Source of the DNA: Lentisphaeria bacterium
Lineage (GTDB): Bacteria; Verrucomicrobiota; Lentisphaeria; Victivallales; UBA1829
DNA: 64,000 nt
Direction of reading: 5' to 3'
Assembly (NCBI GenBank): GCA_017456805.1
Contig: JAFTIQ010000022.1
Location: forward strand, 62,001-126,000
Part shown: piece by piece, positions 45,701 to 54,164 of the stretch
Layout of the letters: each line of letters starts with the position of its first letter
How positions within the stretch are numbered: the first letter of the stretch is position 1
The notes under the pieces: model-generated
The model's input: the letters and a program-made list of their open reading frames with translations, nothing else
Databases searched by the model: none
Told to the model about the DNA's origin: nothing
Position numbers and translations under genes: made by a program

Positions 45701-46352
45701 AGAGAATACCGGGCGCAGATTCAAAGCCGTGGGAGAAAAAGGGCCCGTCATGTTCTTTGAACGCCACTGGAATGGAGTCCGCTATTTTCTTGTGGTGAAC
45801 AACACATGGACCGCCGAAGGCTATCTGGGAAAACATTCGCTCCTGCGCCGGATCCAGGGGATCGATTTCACTCCTCACGGGGTCCGGCAGAAAGTCAAAC
45901 TTTCCTTTAAACCTGACCGGAGCTCTGTTTCCGCTGTTTATGATTTCAGGGACGGTTCAAAAATCAAACCTTATCCTCAAGGCAAACTTTGGCATTTTGA
46001 CTTTGAACTCGGTCCCGGAGAGGGGCGTCTCTTCTGCGTTTATCCGGATCGCCCTGCCGCACTTGCAGTCAAAGCGCCGGGAACCGTAAAAACCGGAACG
46101 GTCATAAATCTGCAATGTTCGCTCTGGGCACTCCCCCGGAAACCTGCCGCCGGTCGTCAGATCATTGAGCTGAAACTTTACGACGGAGCCGGAAATCTTA
46201 CCGATGAAAGCGGATTCTATGTCATGGAAAACGGTATTCTGGACATCCCGGTCCGCATCGCATTGGATTCCATCCCCGGAAAATGGCGTGCGGAGCTCAG
46301 AGAACGCACGACCGGCTTGCAGAATACCCGCCAATTCACCGTAGAAAAATAA
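42771..46352 (+). CDS. Giant secreted LamG protein with GH-A-like catalytic region
   Basis: 1193 residues; signal peptide MKKLLFILFSLAILSLSA. Residues about 20-270 are a beta-rich carbohydrate-binding-like part (TYSVWVKGQKGS). A LamG domain follows (about 270-425: GTVSFFIRTIPE, WTHIAISWDE, DEFLIFSRALDPEEIKAL). From about 520 on a barrel-like region has NSESIGSWRFSDW and further conserved-looking acidic residues, and about 860-1000 resembles the beta-galactosidase glutaminase-like domain (VALFMPEDITYYSEHDWN). Overall a secreted GH42/GH-A relative. Only 7 bases behind the previous gene. Confidence 0.75.
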   Translation: MKKLLFILFSLAILSLSALQKDLVLRVDFDSPAAIGGESLDLQLPQSGIVPGKFGNGYYFQRSSFNFLPPQMAEPASPEFFQPMAGSKLEFSSQQNEKILQVTGKGFASNAIPVQLWNRRIFFTLPETALTYSVWVKGQKGSRITLQLSFVPEKLSEQQIKAALEKFAGNKLINKDPAYAKKLRSCTIGKQEFVLNGEWQRFAVAARTDIRALQFREPKAVIKAEIDSGAPVFFKKMQLEHTLLYPYNTEAPTGFLPGNSARPVLESGIQLSLDSVRKIFPKKQGTVSFFIRTIPETNLKSNYSGLFCFGIGWRKPLWCMDGNRIVAGSPQTLYFRQENFRKWTHIAISWDESKFIYYVNGIRKGESKRTFAEFPEAGYLFCIGKNLWSERSADALLDEFLIFSRALDPEEIKALSAAEKPIAASMERKSIQIQPFAVPVFFRNDPDAGITLELISEKTQDVTLETITDFQRFKNAVTLKPGRNQVRFKLNPALKTPGDGPLRLVISSDGKTLYEYKGRYQIRGALRKDLIRFLSWGGEGEVPFEYEKRLGINARNGSAAKAEEIIRNGMLLSLDLRNHRELVRNNFDIEKTAEAVLPGLRDLRDSFAWYSTMLNSESIGSWRFSDWKKYPVLMKIAEKNLGFVPPVAKAKINPDMCLDRDTMQFDSNGVYQPGEAWNMLYWYRQEGDMIYPLNRSTGAVVKRIKPDNLLWTDPASPGLFRSVDMGSDWAYTPSLMDVAGRLRYGWAHAQVSGKKYQPTLTMYYWTNSQEKAVLNGKTYFMPRSVDDLIANSWVAAGVAPMHDLCFFNTYGWYDAETNAKTYLPMKGMADQYGTFVRELFYPAALLLRDTGEPEAKVALFMPEDITYYSEHDWNGYRVRVQWLRALTQNNIHFDYVTREKFLKDGLDQYHTIIVPMRSAASKEIHEALLKASAHAKIVVDDYCTASYPNMIKLNYRWNGYDLEKFAVCSDFAKKLSGENTGRRFKAVGEKGPVMFFERHWNGVRYFLVVNNTWTAEGYLGKHSLLRRIQGIDFTPHGVRQKVKLSFKPDRSSVSAVYDFRDGSKIKPYPQGKLWHFDFELGPGEGRLFCVYPDRPAALAVKAPGTVKTGTVINLQCSLWALPRKPAAGRQIIELKLYDGAGNLTDESGFYVMENGILDIPVRIALDSIPGKWRAELRERTTGLQNTRQFTVEK

Positions 46353-46372
46353 AGCGAAAAACAGAGAACCAT

Positions 46373-46401
46373 TTGAAAACCATATAAAACAGAACTACAT
46401 T
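46373..46401 (+). promoter_or_regulatory. Possible internal promoter in the carbohydrate operon
   Basis: TTGAAA (46373-46378), 17 bases, TACATT (46396-46401) in the 81-base gap, the longest in the operon. It could raise expression of the small secreted protein. Confidence 0.4.
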
Positions 46402-46433
46402 AACAAAACTGTCATAACAGGAAAGGAAAAATC

Positions 46434-47228
46434 ATGAAAAAACATTTTGCTGTTGCTCTCTCAACCATGCTGATGCTCGGAACTGCCGTTTCCGCAGAAG
46501 AAAAAATGGATTTGATGAAACCTGCTGTCTGGGATGCATCCACTCAAAAAAGAATCGTTTTTGCTGAAAATGAACTGACCGCCGCAATCCCGTTTTACAT
46601 GATGCGCGGTCCATTGATGACCATTGACCCGAAAAAGGAATATACCGTTTCCCTGAAAATCAAAGCGGATGGCGGCACGCCAAGCGTCCGGGTGGGATTC
46701 CGTTGCTATACTGCTGATAATAAAGCAATTGAATCTCATCATATCCTTACCCAGAAAGGAACTTTCACCACCGTTGCAGCAAATGCCGCCAAAGGGGATA
46801 AGATCCTGAAAGTAAAAAATGCTGCTGACTGGAAACCTTTCGGATTTCTGGCTCTTGCATTCGGGGCAAAGGAAGATGGATCTGATCTGCCGAACTTCGA
46901 TATCGCAATTTGTGTGCCCGAAAAAATCGAAAAAACCGGTGATTTCTGGACGATCACCCTGAAACAGCCCCTGCCCAAAGATGTTGCCGCAGGAACCGGT
47001 GTCCGCCAGCATATCCGCAGCTCCCTCTACTATGTCACTCCGTTGATCAAGGCAACTCCGGAATATATCGCTGTGACCGGATCCGTCAAAGGATTTTCCA
47101 AAGAGTTCTACGGCAAAGGCACATGGCCCGCCGGCACCGCAAAAGTCAGCATTTTTGTCCAGACCAATACCACCGGAATGAAGGATGTCAAAACTCTGAT
47201 CAAAGATTTCAGTCTGACGGTCCGCTGA
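46434..47228 (+). CDS. Secreted binding-like protein of unknown function
   Basis: 264 residues; signal peptide MKKHFAVALSTMLMLGTAVSA and a strong AGGAAAGGA ribosome site. The mature part is beta-rich (EYTVSLKIKADGG, SVRVGFRCYTAD, TWPAGTAKVSIFVQTN) and resembles CBM-type jelly-roll modules of large glycosidases, here stand-alone. A small binding protein next to two giant exported enzymes suggests a substrate capture role; this is inference. Confidence 0.7.
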   Translation: MKKHFAVALSTMLMLGTAVSAEEKMDLMKPAVWDASTQKRIVFAENELTAAIPFYMMRGPLMTIDPKKEYTVSLKIKADGGTPSVRVGFRCYTADNKAIESHHILTQKGTFTTVAANAAKGDKILKVKNAADWKPFGFLALAFGAKEDGSDLPNFDIAICVPEKIEKTGDFWTITLKQPLPKDVAAGTGVRQHIRSSLYYVTPLIKATPEYIAVTGSVKGFSKEFYGKGTWPAGTAKVSIFVQTNTTGMKDVKTLIKDFSLTVR

Positions 47229-47240
47229 CAGGGGCATAAA

Positions 47241-48107
47241 ATGGTAAGAACATCCCATTATTATCAATGGAAAGATATCCCGGAAAGCGGGCTTGGTGAG
47301 ATCTTTGCCCAGTTCCGGGACTGCGGCTGCACCCGGCTGGTTCTCTCCAGTGAGCTGCTGAACAGGATCATGGAAGAACCGGCATTTCTGCTGCGGTTGA
47401 TGAGAGTTGCCGGGATGTATGATCTTTCATTTCCCGATGCGCACGGGATCTGGGGAGCAGCTCTGGGGCTGGGAACAGGCGGCAAGTTCCCATCGCTCAT
47501 CCGCCCCATGATCGAGGCTCATAAAACTGCAATGGCATATTGTGCCGATATGGGATGTGAAACCTATACCATTCACATGGGAGCTTATGAACACATTTAT
47601 TTCGGAACTCCGGCAGAAGATTATAACAGGCTTGCGCGGCAAGCTCTGGAAGAACTTCTTCCGGAAGCGGAAAAACACCGGATCATCATCGCTCTGGAAA
47701 ACAATTGCGATAATCCCGGAAGCGCAGATGCCCTGCTCCCGATTTTTGAATCCATCTCTTCTCCATGGTTCGGATGCTGTTTCGATACTGGCCATGCCCA
47801 TTATCTGACCCCCGATCCGGAAAGAGAACCCTTCTTTTATGAATCCGGTGTCCAGCTTCATTTCTGTTCTGATCCGCTGAAAAAACTGCTGCCGCACATT
47901 GTCACAGCACATCTTCATGATACAGATAAAACCGGAGATTGGCACCGGATGCCCGGAGAAGGGAAGATCGATTGGAACGCCCTTCTGCCGGAATTGATTT
48001 CAGCACCGCGGCTGAAATCTCTTCAAAGTGAAGTGGAAACCGGGGATTACCGGATCAGTGTGTCTCAACTGATAGAAACGTTCCGCCGTTTGCCGGTTCC
48101 TCTTTGA
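47241..48107 (+). CDS. Sugar phosphate isomerase/epimerase family (AP endonuclease 2 fold)
   Basis: 288 residues. A TIM-barrel with metal-binding motifs TIHMGAYEH, IALENNCDNPGS, FDTGHAHYL and AHLHDTDKTGDWHRMPGEG, typical of the xylose isomerase-like family that includes IolE, IolI and tagatose epimerases. Cytoplasmic. As the last gene of the LacI operon it probably converts a released monosaccharide, but the sugar is unknown. Confidence 0.88.
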   Translation: MVRTSHYYQWKDIPESGLGEIFAQFRDCGCTRLVLSSELLNRIMEEPAFLLRLMRVAGMYDLSFPDAHGIWGAALGLGTGGKFPSLIRPMIEAHKTAMAYCADMGCETYTIHMGAYEHIYFGTPAEDYNRLARQALEELLPEAEKHRIIIALENNCDNPGSADALLPIFESISSPWFGCCFDTGHAHYLTPDPEREPFFYESGVQLHFCSDPLKKLLPHIVTAHLHDTDKTGDWHRMPGEGKIDWNALLPELISAPRLKSLQSEVETGDYRISVSQLIETFRRLPVPL

Positions 48108-48123
48108 CTTCTTCATTCGGTCT

Positions 48124-48162
48124 GAATGTCGTTCAAAAAATAGATAAACATTCTTTTTTTTT
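48124..48162 (+). terminator. Terminator of the LacI carbohydrate operon
   Basis: GAATGT (48124-48129) pairs with ACATTC (48148-48153) around an 18-base loop, followed by nine T residues. The stem is short. Confidence 0.5.
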
Positions 48163-48182
48163 AGAAATTCTTAACTTTTAAG

Positions 48183-48210
48183 TTGAAAAACTAATATTCT
48201 ATGGTATATT
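48183..48210 (+). promoter_or_regulatory. Promoter of the marR-RND operon
   Basis: TTGAAA (48183-48188), 16 bases, TATATT (48205-48210). Three GATT repeats (48214, 48221 and 48230) follow, where MarR could bind its own promoter. Confidence 0.5.
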
Positions 48211-48276
48211 ATTGATTAATGATTGTAAAGATTGATAACATTTCTATGGGGAGGATTATTTTACAGGAGAGAGAGG

Positions 48277-48744
48277 ATGGAAAATCTGATTTCAAACAAC
48301 AGGGGTAACGTTTGGAAACGTTTTTTTGAGACATCAGAAGCTATCAGGAATTTTTATGAACGCAACGGAAAACGCAAACCGAAAAAAGAACTGACGATTT
48401 CACAATTACGGGTAATGTCATGTATTTTTTTCAATGATTCGGGCGTCATGAGAATCAAAGATATCGCGGAAGAACTTGGAATTACCTCGGGAGGCATTTC
48501 GCAATCGGTGGATGTTCTGGTTCAGGCAGGATTATTGATCAGATGCAAAGATGAACACGACCGCAGAGCAGTTGCAGTCAGTCTTTCAGAATATGGACAG
48601 CAGGTCCGGTCTGAGGTTTATGAATCGTTCTGCGGAATGTTTGATCCGTTTCTGCAGGGGATTCCGGAAACGAAGCTGAACATTTTCAACGAGGTTCTGG
48701 AAACGATTTTCAACAACGTGAAACAAACAAAAAATAACATATAA
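48277..48744 (+). CDS. MarR-family transcriptional regulator
   Basis: 155 residues from ATG 48277, which has an AGGAGAGAGAG site; an ATG 15 codons upstream lacks one. The winged helix is visible: ISQLRVMSCIFF, MRIKDIAEELGITSGGISQS and the wing DEHDRRAVAVSLSEYG. MarR proteins usually repress an adjacent efflux pump and release it on binding a phenolic or drug. It is followed by an RND adaptor and pump, so local control is very likely. Confidence 0.92.
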   Translation: MENLISNNRGNVWKRFFETSEAIRNFYERNGKRKPKKELTISQLRVMSCIFFNDSGVMRIKDIAEELGITSGGISQSVDVLVQAGLLIRCKDEHDRRAVAVSLSEYGQQVRSEVYESFCGMFDPFLQGIPETKLNIFNEVLETIFNNVKQTKNNI

Positions 48745-48755
48745 CAAGAAAACAA

Positions 48756-48781
48756 AGGCTCCGGAAACTGCGATTGAGCCT
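48756..48781 (+). other. Small hairpin in the marR-adaptor gap
   Basis: AGGCTC (48756-48761) and GAGCCT (48776-48781) form a 6-bp stem in the 51-base gap. No T run, so possibly an mRNA processing or stability element. Confidence 0.35.
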
Positions 48782-48795
48782 GGAAAGAGAAAAAA

Positions 48796-49929
48796 ATGAA
48801 AAAAAGTCTTATTCTGACATGTATGATCTGTGCTGCGGCGATCGTCTGCGGACAGGGAGCACGGAAAGCACCGGTGGTTGCTGTTTCTAAAGTGATGGAA
48901 GTCAATGACAGCGGAACCCGTAATTATACCGGAATCATCGTTTCTCCCTCTGTGGTCGAAATCGTTCCCCGGGTTTCCGGTGAAATCATCGAAGTCGGCT
49001 TCAAAGACGGGGATGTTGTCAAAAAAGGTCAGGTTCTTTATAAACTGGATCCTGTCCGTTACGAAGCAGCAGTTGCAGGCTTGAAAGCAAAGATCAAAGG
49101 AATCAAAGCAAAGATTCTGAGCTGTGTTGCAAGACAGAAATATGCGAAACAGAATTATGACCGTGTGTTCAGCCTGTTCCAGAAATCTGCAGAAAGCCAG
49201 GATAATATGGAAAGCCGGAAAGCTGCACTCGATGCCGCCAATGCGGAATTGGAAGCTGCCAGAGCAGAACTGGAAGCTGCAAAAGCAGAACTGATCACAG
49301 CAGAAGATGATTTGAAACATACCAGAATCGTTTCTCCCATCGACGGCGTGGCGGGTGTCAGCAAAAAGACATTCGGGAACTACATCACCCCCGGAAGCGG
49401 AGTCCTGGTAACTGTCATTGAAGTCGATCCCATCCGTGTCAGATTCTCCATCAGCACCAACGATTATCTCAGCAACTTCGGTTCTCTGGAAAATATGCGG
49501 AAATCCGCTGTTGTCAAGATCCGCCTTGCAAACGGTAAAATGTATCCGCTGGAAGGCCGCATTCAATTCTTGAACAACGAAGCGAACTCCCGGACTGACG
49601 CAATTCAGTTTTTTGCGGAATTTTCCAACAAAAACATGCATTTGATCAATGGCAGTACCGTGGCAGTTGCTCTTTCCTGGCGCGACAGCAAGAAGGTGCT
49701 TGCAGTTCCGCTGAGTGCTGTTGTTTATGACCAGAAAGGTGCATGTGTTTATGTCGTGGATGCTCAGAACAAAGTCAAAAAGCAGTATTTTGTACCTGGC
49801 GGATCCAACAGAGAATACCAGCTTGTCGTATCCGGTCTGAAAAAAGATCAGGTCATTGTTTCTGCCGGAACACATAAGATCGTTATGGATGGCATGCCGG
49901 TTGAAATTGCCAAACCCGCGGAGAAATAA
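48796..49929 (+). CDS. RND efflux periplasmic adaptor subunit
   Basis: 377 residues. Signal peptide MKKSLILTCMICAAAIVCG; the Cys has a poor lipobox, so probably not a lipoprotein. Lipoyl halves (VEIVPRVSGEIIEVGFKDGD, PIDGVAGVSKKTFG) flank a long coiled-coil hairpin with heptads ELEAARAELEAAKAEL at about 150-180; the beta-barrel follows. Joins the inner membrane pump to an outer membrane channel. Directly precedes the pump gene (3 bases). Confidence 0.94.
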   Translation: MKKSLILTCMICAAAIVCGQGARKAPVVAVSKVMEVNDSGTRNYTGIIVSPSVVEIVPRVSGEIIEVGFKDGDVVKKGQVLYKLDPVRYEAAVAGLKAKIKGIKAKILSCVARQKYAKQNYDRVFSLFQKSAESQDNMESRKAALDAANAELEAARAELEAAKAELITAEDDLKHTRIVSPIDGVAGVSKKTFGNYITPGSGVLVTVIEVDPIRVRFSISTNDYLSNFGSLENMRKSAVVKIRLANGKMYPLEGRIQFLNNEANSRTDAIQFFAEFSNKNMHLINGSTVAVALSWRDSKKVLAVPLSAVVYDQKGACVYVVDAQNKVKKQYFVPGGSNREYQLVVSGLKKDQVIVSAGTHKIVMDGMPVEIAKPAEK

Positions 49930-49932
49930 ACC

Positions 49933-52900
49933 ATGTTTTCCAGAATTTTTATTGAACGGCCGAGATTTGCAATCGTCATCAGTATCGTGATGGTGCTTGC
50001 AGGGCTTATCTCGCTCTATAAATTGCCGGTTGCTGAATATCCAGAAATCGCACCGCCGTCGCTGTATGTGTGGGCGGAATATACCGGGGCAAGTGCTGAA
50101 GTGGTGGCACAGACGGTTGCCATGCCGATCGAAGACCAGATCAACGGGGTGGAAGATTTGCTCTACTTCTCCTCCAACTCCAGCGACACCGGTTCTTACA
50201 GCTGTAACGTCACGTTCAAGAGTGGAACAGATACCGATATTGCTCTTGTGAACTTGCAGAACGCAGTGAAACGCGCAGAGCCGAAACTGCCTTCCGAAGT
50301 CACAAAACTCGGGGTAAACGTCAACAAACGCGGCGGCGATATTCTTGCAATGTTCGCCTTCCTGACAGACGGTTCCACCACCGATATGATGGCGTTGAAC
50401 AACTACATCGAAACCAATATCAAAGATGCGATCACCCGAATCGATGGAGTTGCCTCCTGCGAAGTCATGTCTCTGCAGGAATACTCCATGCGTATCTGGC
50501 TGGACCCGATCCGGATGTCCGGTCTCGGAATCACCGTCGCTGATATTCAGAAAGCGGTTGCCTCCCAGAACATTCAGGCTGCAGCCGGTTCTATCGGAAC
50601 GGAAAAAAGTAACAAATTCATCAGCTACAAGCTGAACGTCAAAGGAAGACTTGTTCAGAAAGAAGAATTTGAAAATATCGTTGTCCGCCGGGATAATGAC
50701 GGCTCAGTAATCTATCTGAAAGATATTGCAACTGTGGAATTGGGCGCAAGCTCCTACTCCGGCGATACCTTCTACAATGGAAAACAGGTGGTGGGTCTCG
50801 GCGTTTACCGTTCTCCTGAAGCAAACGCAATGGAAACAGTCAACAAGGTAAAAGAAGAGATCAGAAGATGGGAAAAACGCTTCCCGCAGGGTGTCAGCTA
50901 TGAAGTTGCATACGACCCGACCCGGTTCATCGAAGTGACATTGGAAGAAATCTTCGTAACCATTATTATTGCTCTCCTTCTGGTGGTTCTGATCACCTGG
51001 CTGTTCCTGCAGGATTGGCGCGCAACCCTGATCCCGTCAATTGCAATTCCTGTGGCATTGCTGGGAACATTCCCCTTCATGCTTGCATTCGATTACAGCA
51101 TCAACGTGCTGACCATGTTTGGTTTGATCCTCGTGATCGGTTCGTTGTGTGACGACGCGATCGTTGTGGTGGAAAATACTCAGGCGCTGATGGAGCGGGA
51201 AGGTTTGTCTCCGAAAGAAGCAGCCATCAAATGTATGCAGCAGATCACCGGGGCTATTATTGCTACGACTCTTGTTACACTGGCATGTTATACGCCGCTT
51301 GCCTTCTATGGCGGTATGGTGGGGAACATCTATGTTCAGTTCGCTATGACAATGTGTATCTCTCTCTGTCTTTCCACAGTTGTGGCTATGACATTGAGTC
51401 CCGCGCTCTGTGCAACGATTCTCCGGAAACCGGATCCCAATGTTCCGTTCTACTTCCGCGGATTCAATAAAGCTCTGGACGGTTCCCGGAAAGTTTACAG
51501 TTTCTTCGTGAGATTCCTTGTCCGGAAATCACTTGTCACGATCATCCTTTTCGGAATCGTGCTCGGGTTGATCTACTTCCTGTCCACCAAGATGGAAAAC
51601 AGCTTCCTTCCTGAAGAAGACAAAGGGGTTATTTTCTGTAACATCGAACTTCCCTCCGGAGCTTCTCTGGAACGTACCGGAAAAGTTCTGAAGCAGATTC
51701 AGGATATCTCCCTGAAGATTCCCGGAATCAATACCTGTATGATGGTTTCCGGATTCAGTCTCCTCTCCGGTCGGGGTGAAAACGTCGGATTGTGTATTCT
51801 TCAGCTGGATGACTGGACGGTCCGAACCACGCCGGAACTTCAGCTCGGCCACATCAAGAATATCGTCCAGGCACAATTGAGCCAGATTCCTGATGCAAAC
51901 ATCATGTGCTTTACACCGCCAGCCATCATGGGGCTTGGCGCAACCGGGGGTGTGACATTCAACCTCTGCGCCATCGGAGATGTCTCTGCCCATGACCTCT
52001 CAGCGGAAACCAAGAAGTATCTCTACGCTTTGAATCAGTCTCCCGCAACGGCATACGCCATGTCCAGCTACAACGCTGATACGCCTCAGATCTATCTGGA
52101 TTTGAACCGCGAAAAAGCGGAAAGCATGGGTGTGGATCCGTCCACCGTCTTCATGACCCTGCAAAGCAAACTTGCATCTCTCTACATCAATGACTTTACC
52201 TTTATGAACAGAAACTTCAAGGTAAAGATGCAGGCTGCGCCCGGACACCGTGTTTCTCTGGATGATATCCGGGATATTCAGGTTCCCAACAGTTCCGGCG
52301 AAATGGTTCCGCTCAGCTCCATTGCAACCTTGAAGTTCACCACCGGACCGCGCCAGATCACCCGTTTCAATAAGATGATCAGTGCGTCAGTGAACTCTCA
52401 GGCAGCTCCCGGAGTCAGCTCCAACCAGTTGATGCTGGCTGCTGAAAACACTCCCATGCCGGAAAATTATCACGTTGAATGGACCGGTCTGAGTTATCAG
52501 GAACGGGAAAATGAAGGACAGATCATCTTCCTGATGGCGCTCGCATTGGTCTTTGCCTACCTGTTCCTTGTGGCGCAGTATGAAAGCTGGATCCTGCCGG
52601 TTTCTGTTATGCTGACTGTCTCCTTTGCAGTGTTGGGAGCATTGATCGGATTGTGGATCATGAAAGAAAACTTGAGTATCTATGCTCAGCTCGGATTGGT
52701 GATGCTGATCGGGCTTGCAGCAAAGAACGCTATTCTGATGGTGGAATTCTCCAAAACAGAACATGAAGCCGGCAAAAATGTGGAAGAAGCCGCACTTTCC
52801 GGCGCAAATATGCGTTACCGTGCTGTGCTCATGACCGCATGGAGCTTCCTGTTCGGGGTGTTCCCGCTGGTGATCGCAACAGGTGCAGGTTCCGGAAGCC

Positions 52901-53076
52901 GCCGTGCAATCGGGATCACCACCTTCTCCGGAATGGCATTTGCCACTGTGGTGGGAATCATCTTCACCCCGGCTCTTTATGCAATATTCCAGCGCATTTG
53001 TGACTGGACCATGAAGAAAGTCAGCAAGAAAAATCCGGGAAAGAAAGAAGTTGAGAAAGAAGCTTCTGCTTCCTGA
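49933..53076 (+). CDS. RND efflux pump permease, HAE1 (AcrB/MexB) type
   Basis: 1047 residues, the AcrB length. A proton-driven drug exporter of the inner membrane with 12 helices and two large periplasmic loops. Visible: FIERPRFAIVISIVMVLAG at helix 1, the proton-relay pair in GSLCDDAIVVVENT of helix 4, and LIGLAAKNAILMVEF with the conserved Lys in helix 10. Follows its adaptor; no TolC/OprM-type channel gene is in the window, so the channel must be encoded elsewhere. Confidence 0.96.
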   Translation: MFSRIFIERPRFAIVISIVMVLAGLISLYKLPVAEYPEIAPPSLYVWAEYTGASAEVVAQTVAMPIEDQINGVEDLLYFSSNSSDTGSYSCNVTFKSGTDTDIALVNLQNAVKRAEPKLPSEVTKLGVNVNKRGGDILAMFAFLTDGSTTDMMALNNYIETNIKDAITRIDGVASCEVMSLQEYSMRIWLDPIRMSGLGITVADIQKAVASQNIQAAAGSIGTEKSNKFISYKLNVKGRLVQKEEFENIVVRRDNDGSVIYLKDIATVELGASSYSGDTFYNGKQVVGLGVYRSPEANAMETVNKVKEEIRRWEKRFPQGVSYEVAYDPTRFIEVTLEEIFVTIIIALLLVVLITWLFLQDWRATLIPSIAIPVALLGTFPFMLAFDYSINVLTMFGLILVIGSLCDDAIVVVENTQALMEREGLSPKEAAIKCMQQITGAIIATTLVTLACYTPLAFYGGMVGNIYVQFAMTMCISLCLSTVVAMTLSPALCATILRKPDPNVPFYFRGFNKALDGSRKVYSFFVRFLVRKSLVTIILFGIVLGLIYFLSTKMENSFLPEEDKGVIFCNIELPSGASLERTGKVLKQIQDISLKIPGINTCMMVSGFSLLSGRGENVGLCILQLDDWTVRTTPELQLGHIKNIVQAQLSQIPDANIMCFTPPAIMGLGATGGVTFNLCAIGDVSAHDLSAETKKYLYALNQSPATAYAMSSYNADTPQIYLDLNREKAESMGVDPSTVFMTLQSKLASLYINDFTFMNRNFKVKMQAAPGHRVSLDDIRDIQVPNSSGEMVPLSSIATLKFTTGPRQITRFNKMISASVNSQAAPGVSSNQLMLAAENTPMPENYHVEWTGLSYQERENEGQIIFLMALALVFAYLFLVAQYESWILPVSVMLTVSFAVLGALIGLWIMKENLSIYAQLGLVMLIGLAAKNAILMVEFSKTEHEAGKNVEEAALSGANMRYRAVLMTAWSFLFGVFPLVIATGAGSGSRRAIGITTFSGMAFATVVGIIFTPALYAIFQRICDWTMKKVSKKNPGKKEVEKEASAS

Positions 53077-53096
53077 TCAGACATTCTGCAAGATCC

Positions 53097-53137
53097 AAAG
53101 GCTGTTTCCGGCAAATAACGGGAACAGCCTTTTTTTA
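53097..53137 (+). terminator. Terminator of the marR-RND operon
   Basis: A 14-bp stem AAAGGCTGTTTCCG / CGGGAACAGCCTTT (one G-U pair) with an 8-base loop, followed by a T run. Confidence 0.9.
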
Positions 53138-53224
53138 TGACCGTTATTTTCCGGGAAAAAAATCTCCGTTCCGGATTTTTGCAAGATATCCGGGACTTTC
53201 TTCAGGGGAATTCGGAAAACCTTC

Positions 53225-53252
53225 TTGAAAAAGCAATAAAACATGATATATT
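53225..53252 (+). promoter_or_regulatory. Promoter of the lipoprotein-yicC-cysE operon
   Basis: TTGAAA (53225-53230), 16 bases, TATATT (53247-53252), 50 bases before the lipoprotein gene. Confidence 0.6.
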
Positions 53253-53301
53253 TCCTTTTAACTGAAAAATTATCGTTTGAGATCAGAACAAGGATAACAG
53301 A

Positions 53302-54156
53302 ATGAAAATCAACACAGTCATTGGGATTTTTGCAGCAGTGATGACACTTCTGTTTTTTACCGGATGTGTAACGGATTACCGGGCAGAAGCAGCAGAGGAT
53401 GCCAGAGAATATTTATTGGAAAATCTGGAAGGGCTGACCGTGCTTCAGCAGAACTATATCCGCTATAACGATCCGATCATCCTGAATCAGGAATTGTGGA
53501 AAAGCACGGTTCCGGATGCAATTCCGGATGCTCATATCGTAACCCGTCATGAACGGAATACCTATGCGGATCCCCGCAGGGATATGATGATGCAATGCTT
53601 CGGTTGGCGCGTCCCCGGAATGGAGAAAGACGTTTTGGTCGTCGGAACTGCTCAGCGGGATTTCCGGTTCTGGGAAGTCAACCGGATCGTGCTGCGCAGC
53701 CGGGAAAAACGGGATCTGGCAGGAAGCAAGATCAGGAAAAAAGCCATGATGTTTGCAGTTTCCGCTCTGCCTGAATTGAAAGGACAGATCTACCATAAGG
53801 TGCGTTTTGCAACGCCGGATGTTCATAAGACGATTTTCCTTTTGGATCAGCCCAAAAAGCCGGCAACGCAGGACAGCTGGCTGGACTTTCTGAAAGTTGC
53901 AGCGGCAAAAGAACCGCTTCAGATCTCCGCAGTCTGGATCGATCCGGAAACAAACCAACGGATCGTCGTCACCGGACTTTCCAAGGATGAAAAACTCGGA
54001 AACTGGCGTCCGGTAAAAGTATTTGTGATCCCTGAAGAAGAAGTCAAAACATATATTGGCTCTAAATATACTGTGTATCCCGATGATTCTGAAGATCCTT
54101 TTTCACCGGATTATAAAAAGGAGGGATCAACGGGCACAGAGGAATCAAAGGATTAA
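53302..54156 (+). CDS. Predicted lipoprotein of unknown function
   Basis: 284 residues. The N-terminal signal ends in the lipobox FTGC (Cys22), so the protein is lipid-anchored, probably in the outer membrane or periplasm. The mature part (DYRAEAAEDAREYL, RREMM-like basic and acidic regions) matches no family I know. It precedes yicC by 8 bases. Confidence 0.75.
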   Translation: MKINTVIGIFAAVMTLLFFTGCVTDYRAEAAEDAREYLLENLEGLTVLQQNYIRYNDPIILNQELWKSTVPDAIPDAHIVTRHERNTYADPRRDMMMQCFGWRVPGMEKDVLVVGTAQRDFRFWEVNRIVLRSREKRDLAGSKIRKKAMMFAVSALPELKGQIYHKVRFATPDVHKTIFLLDQPKKPATQDSWLDFLKVAAAKEPLQISAVWIDPETNQRIVVTGLSKDEKLGNWRPVKVFVIPEEEVKTYIGSKYTVYPDDSEDPFSPDYKKEGSTGTEESKD

Positions 54157-54164
54157 TCAGAAAA

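Noticed and set aside
44136..45878. 580-codon minus-strand open frame inside the giant LamG gene
   Set aside because: Antisense shadow; the plus-strand frame has a signal peptide and LamG domain and sits in an operon.
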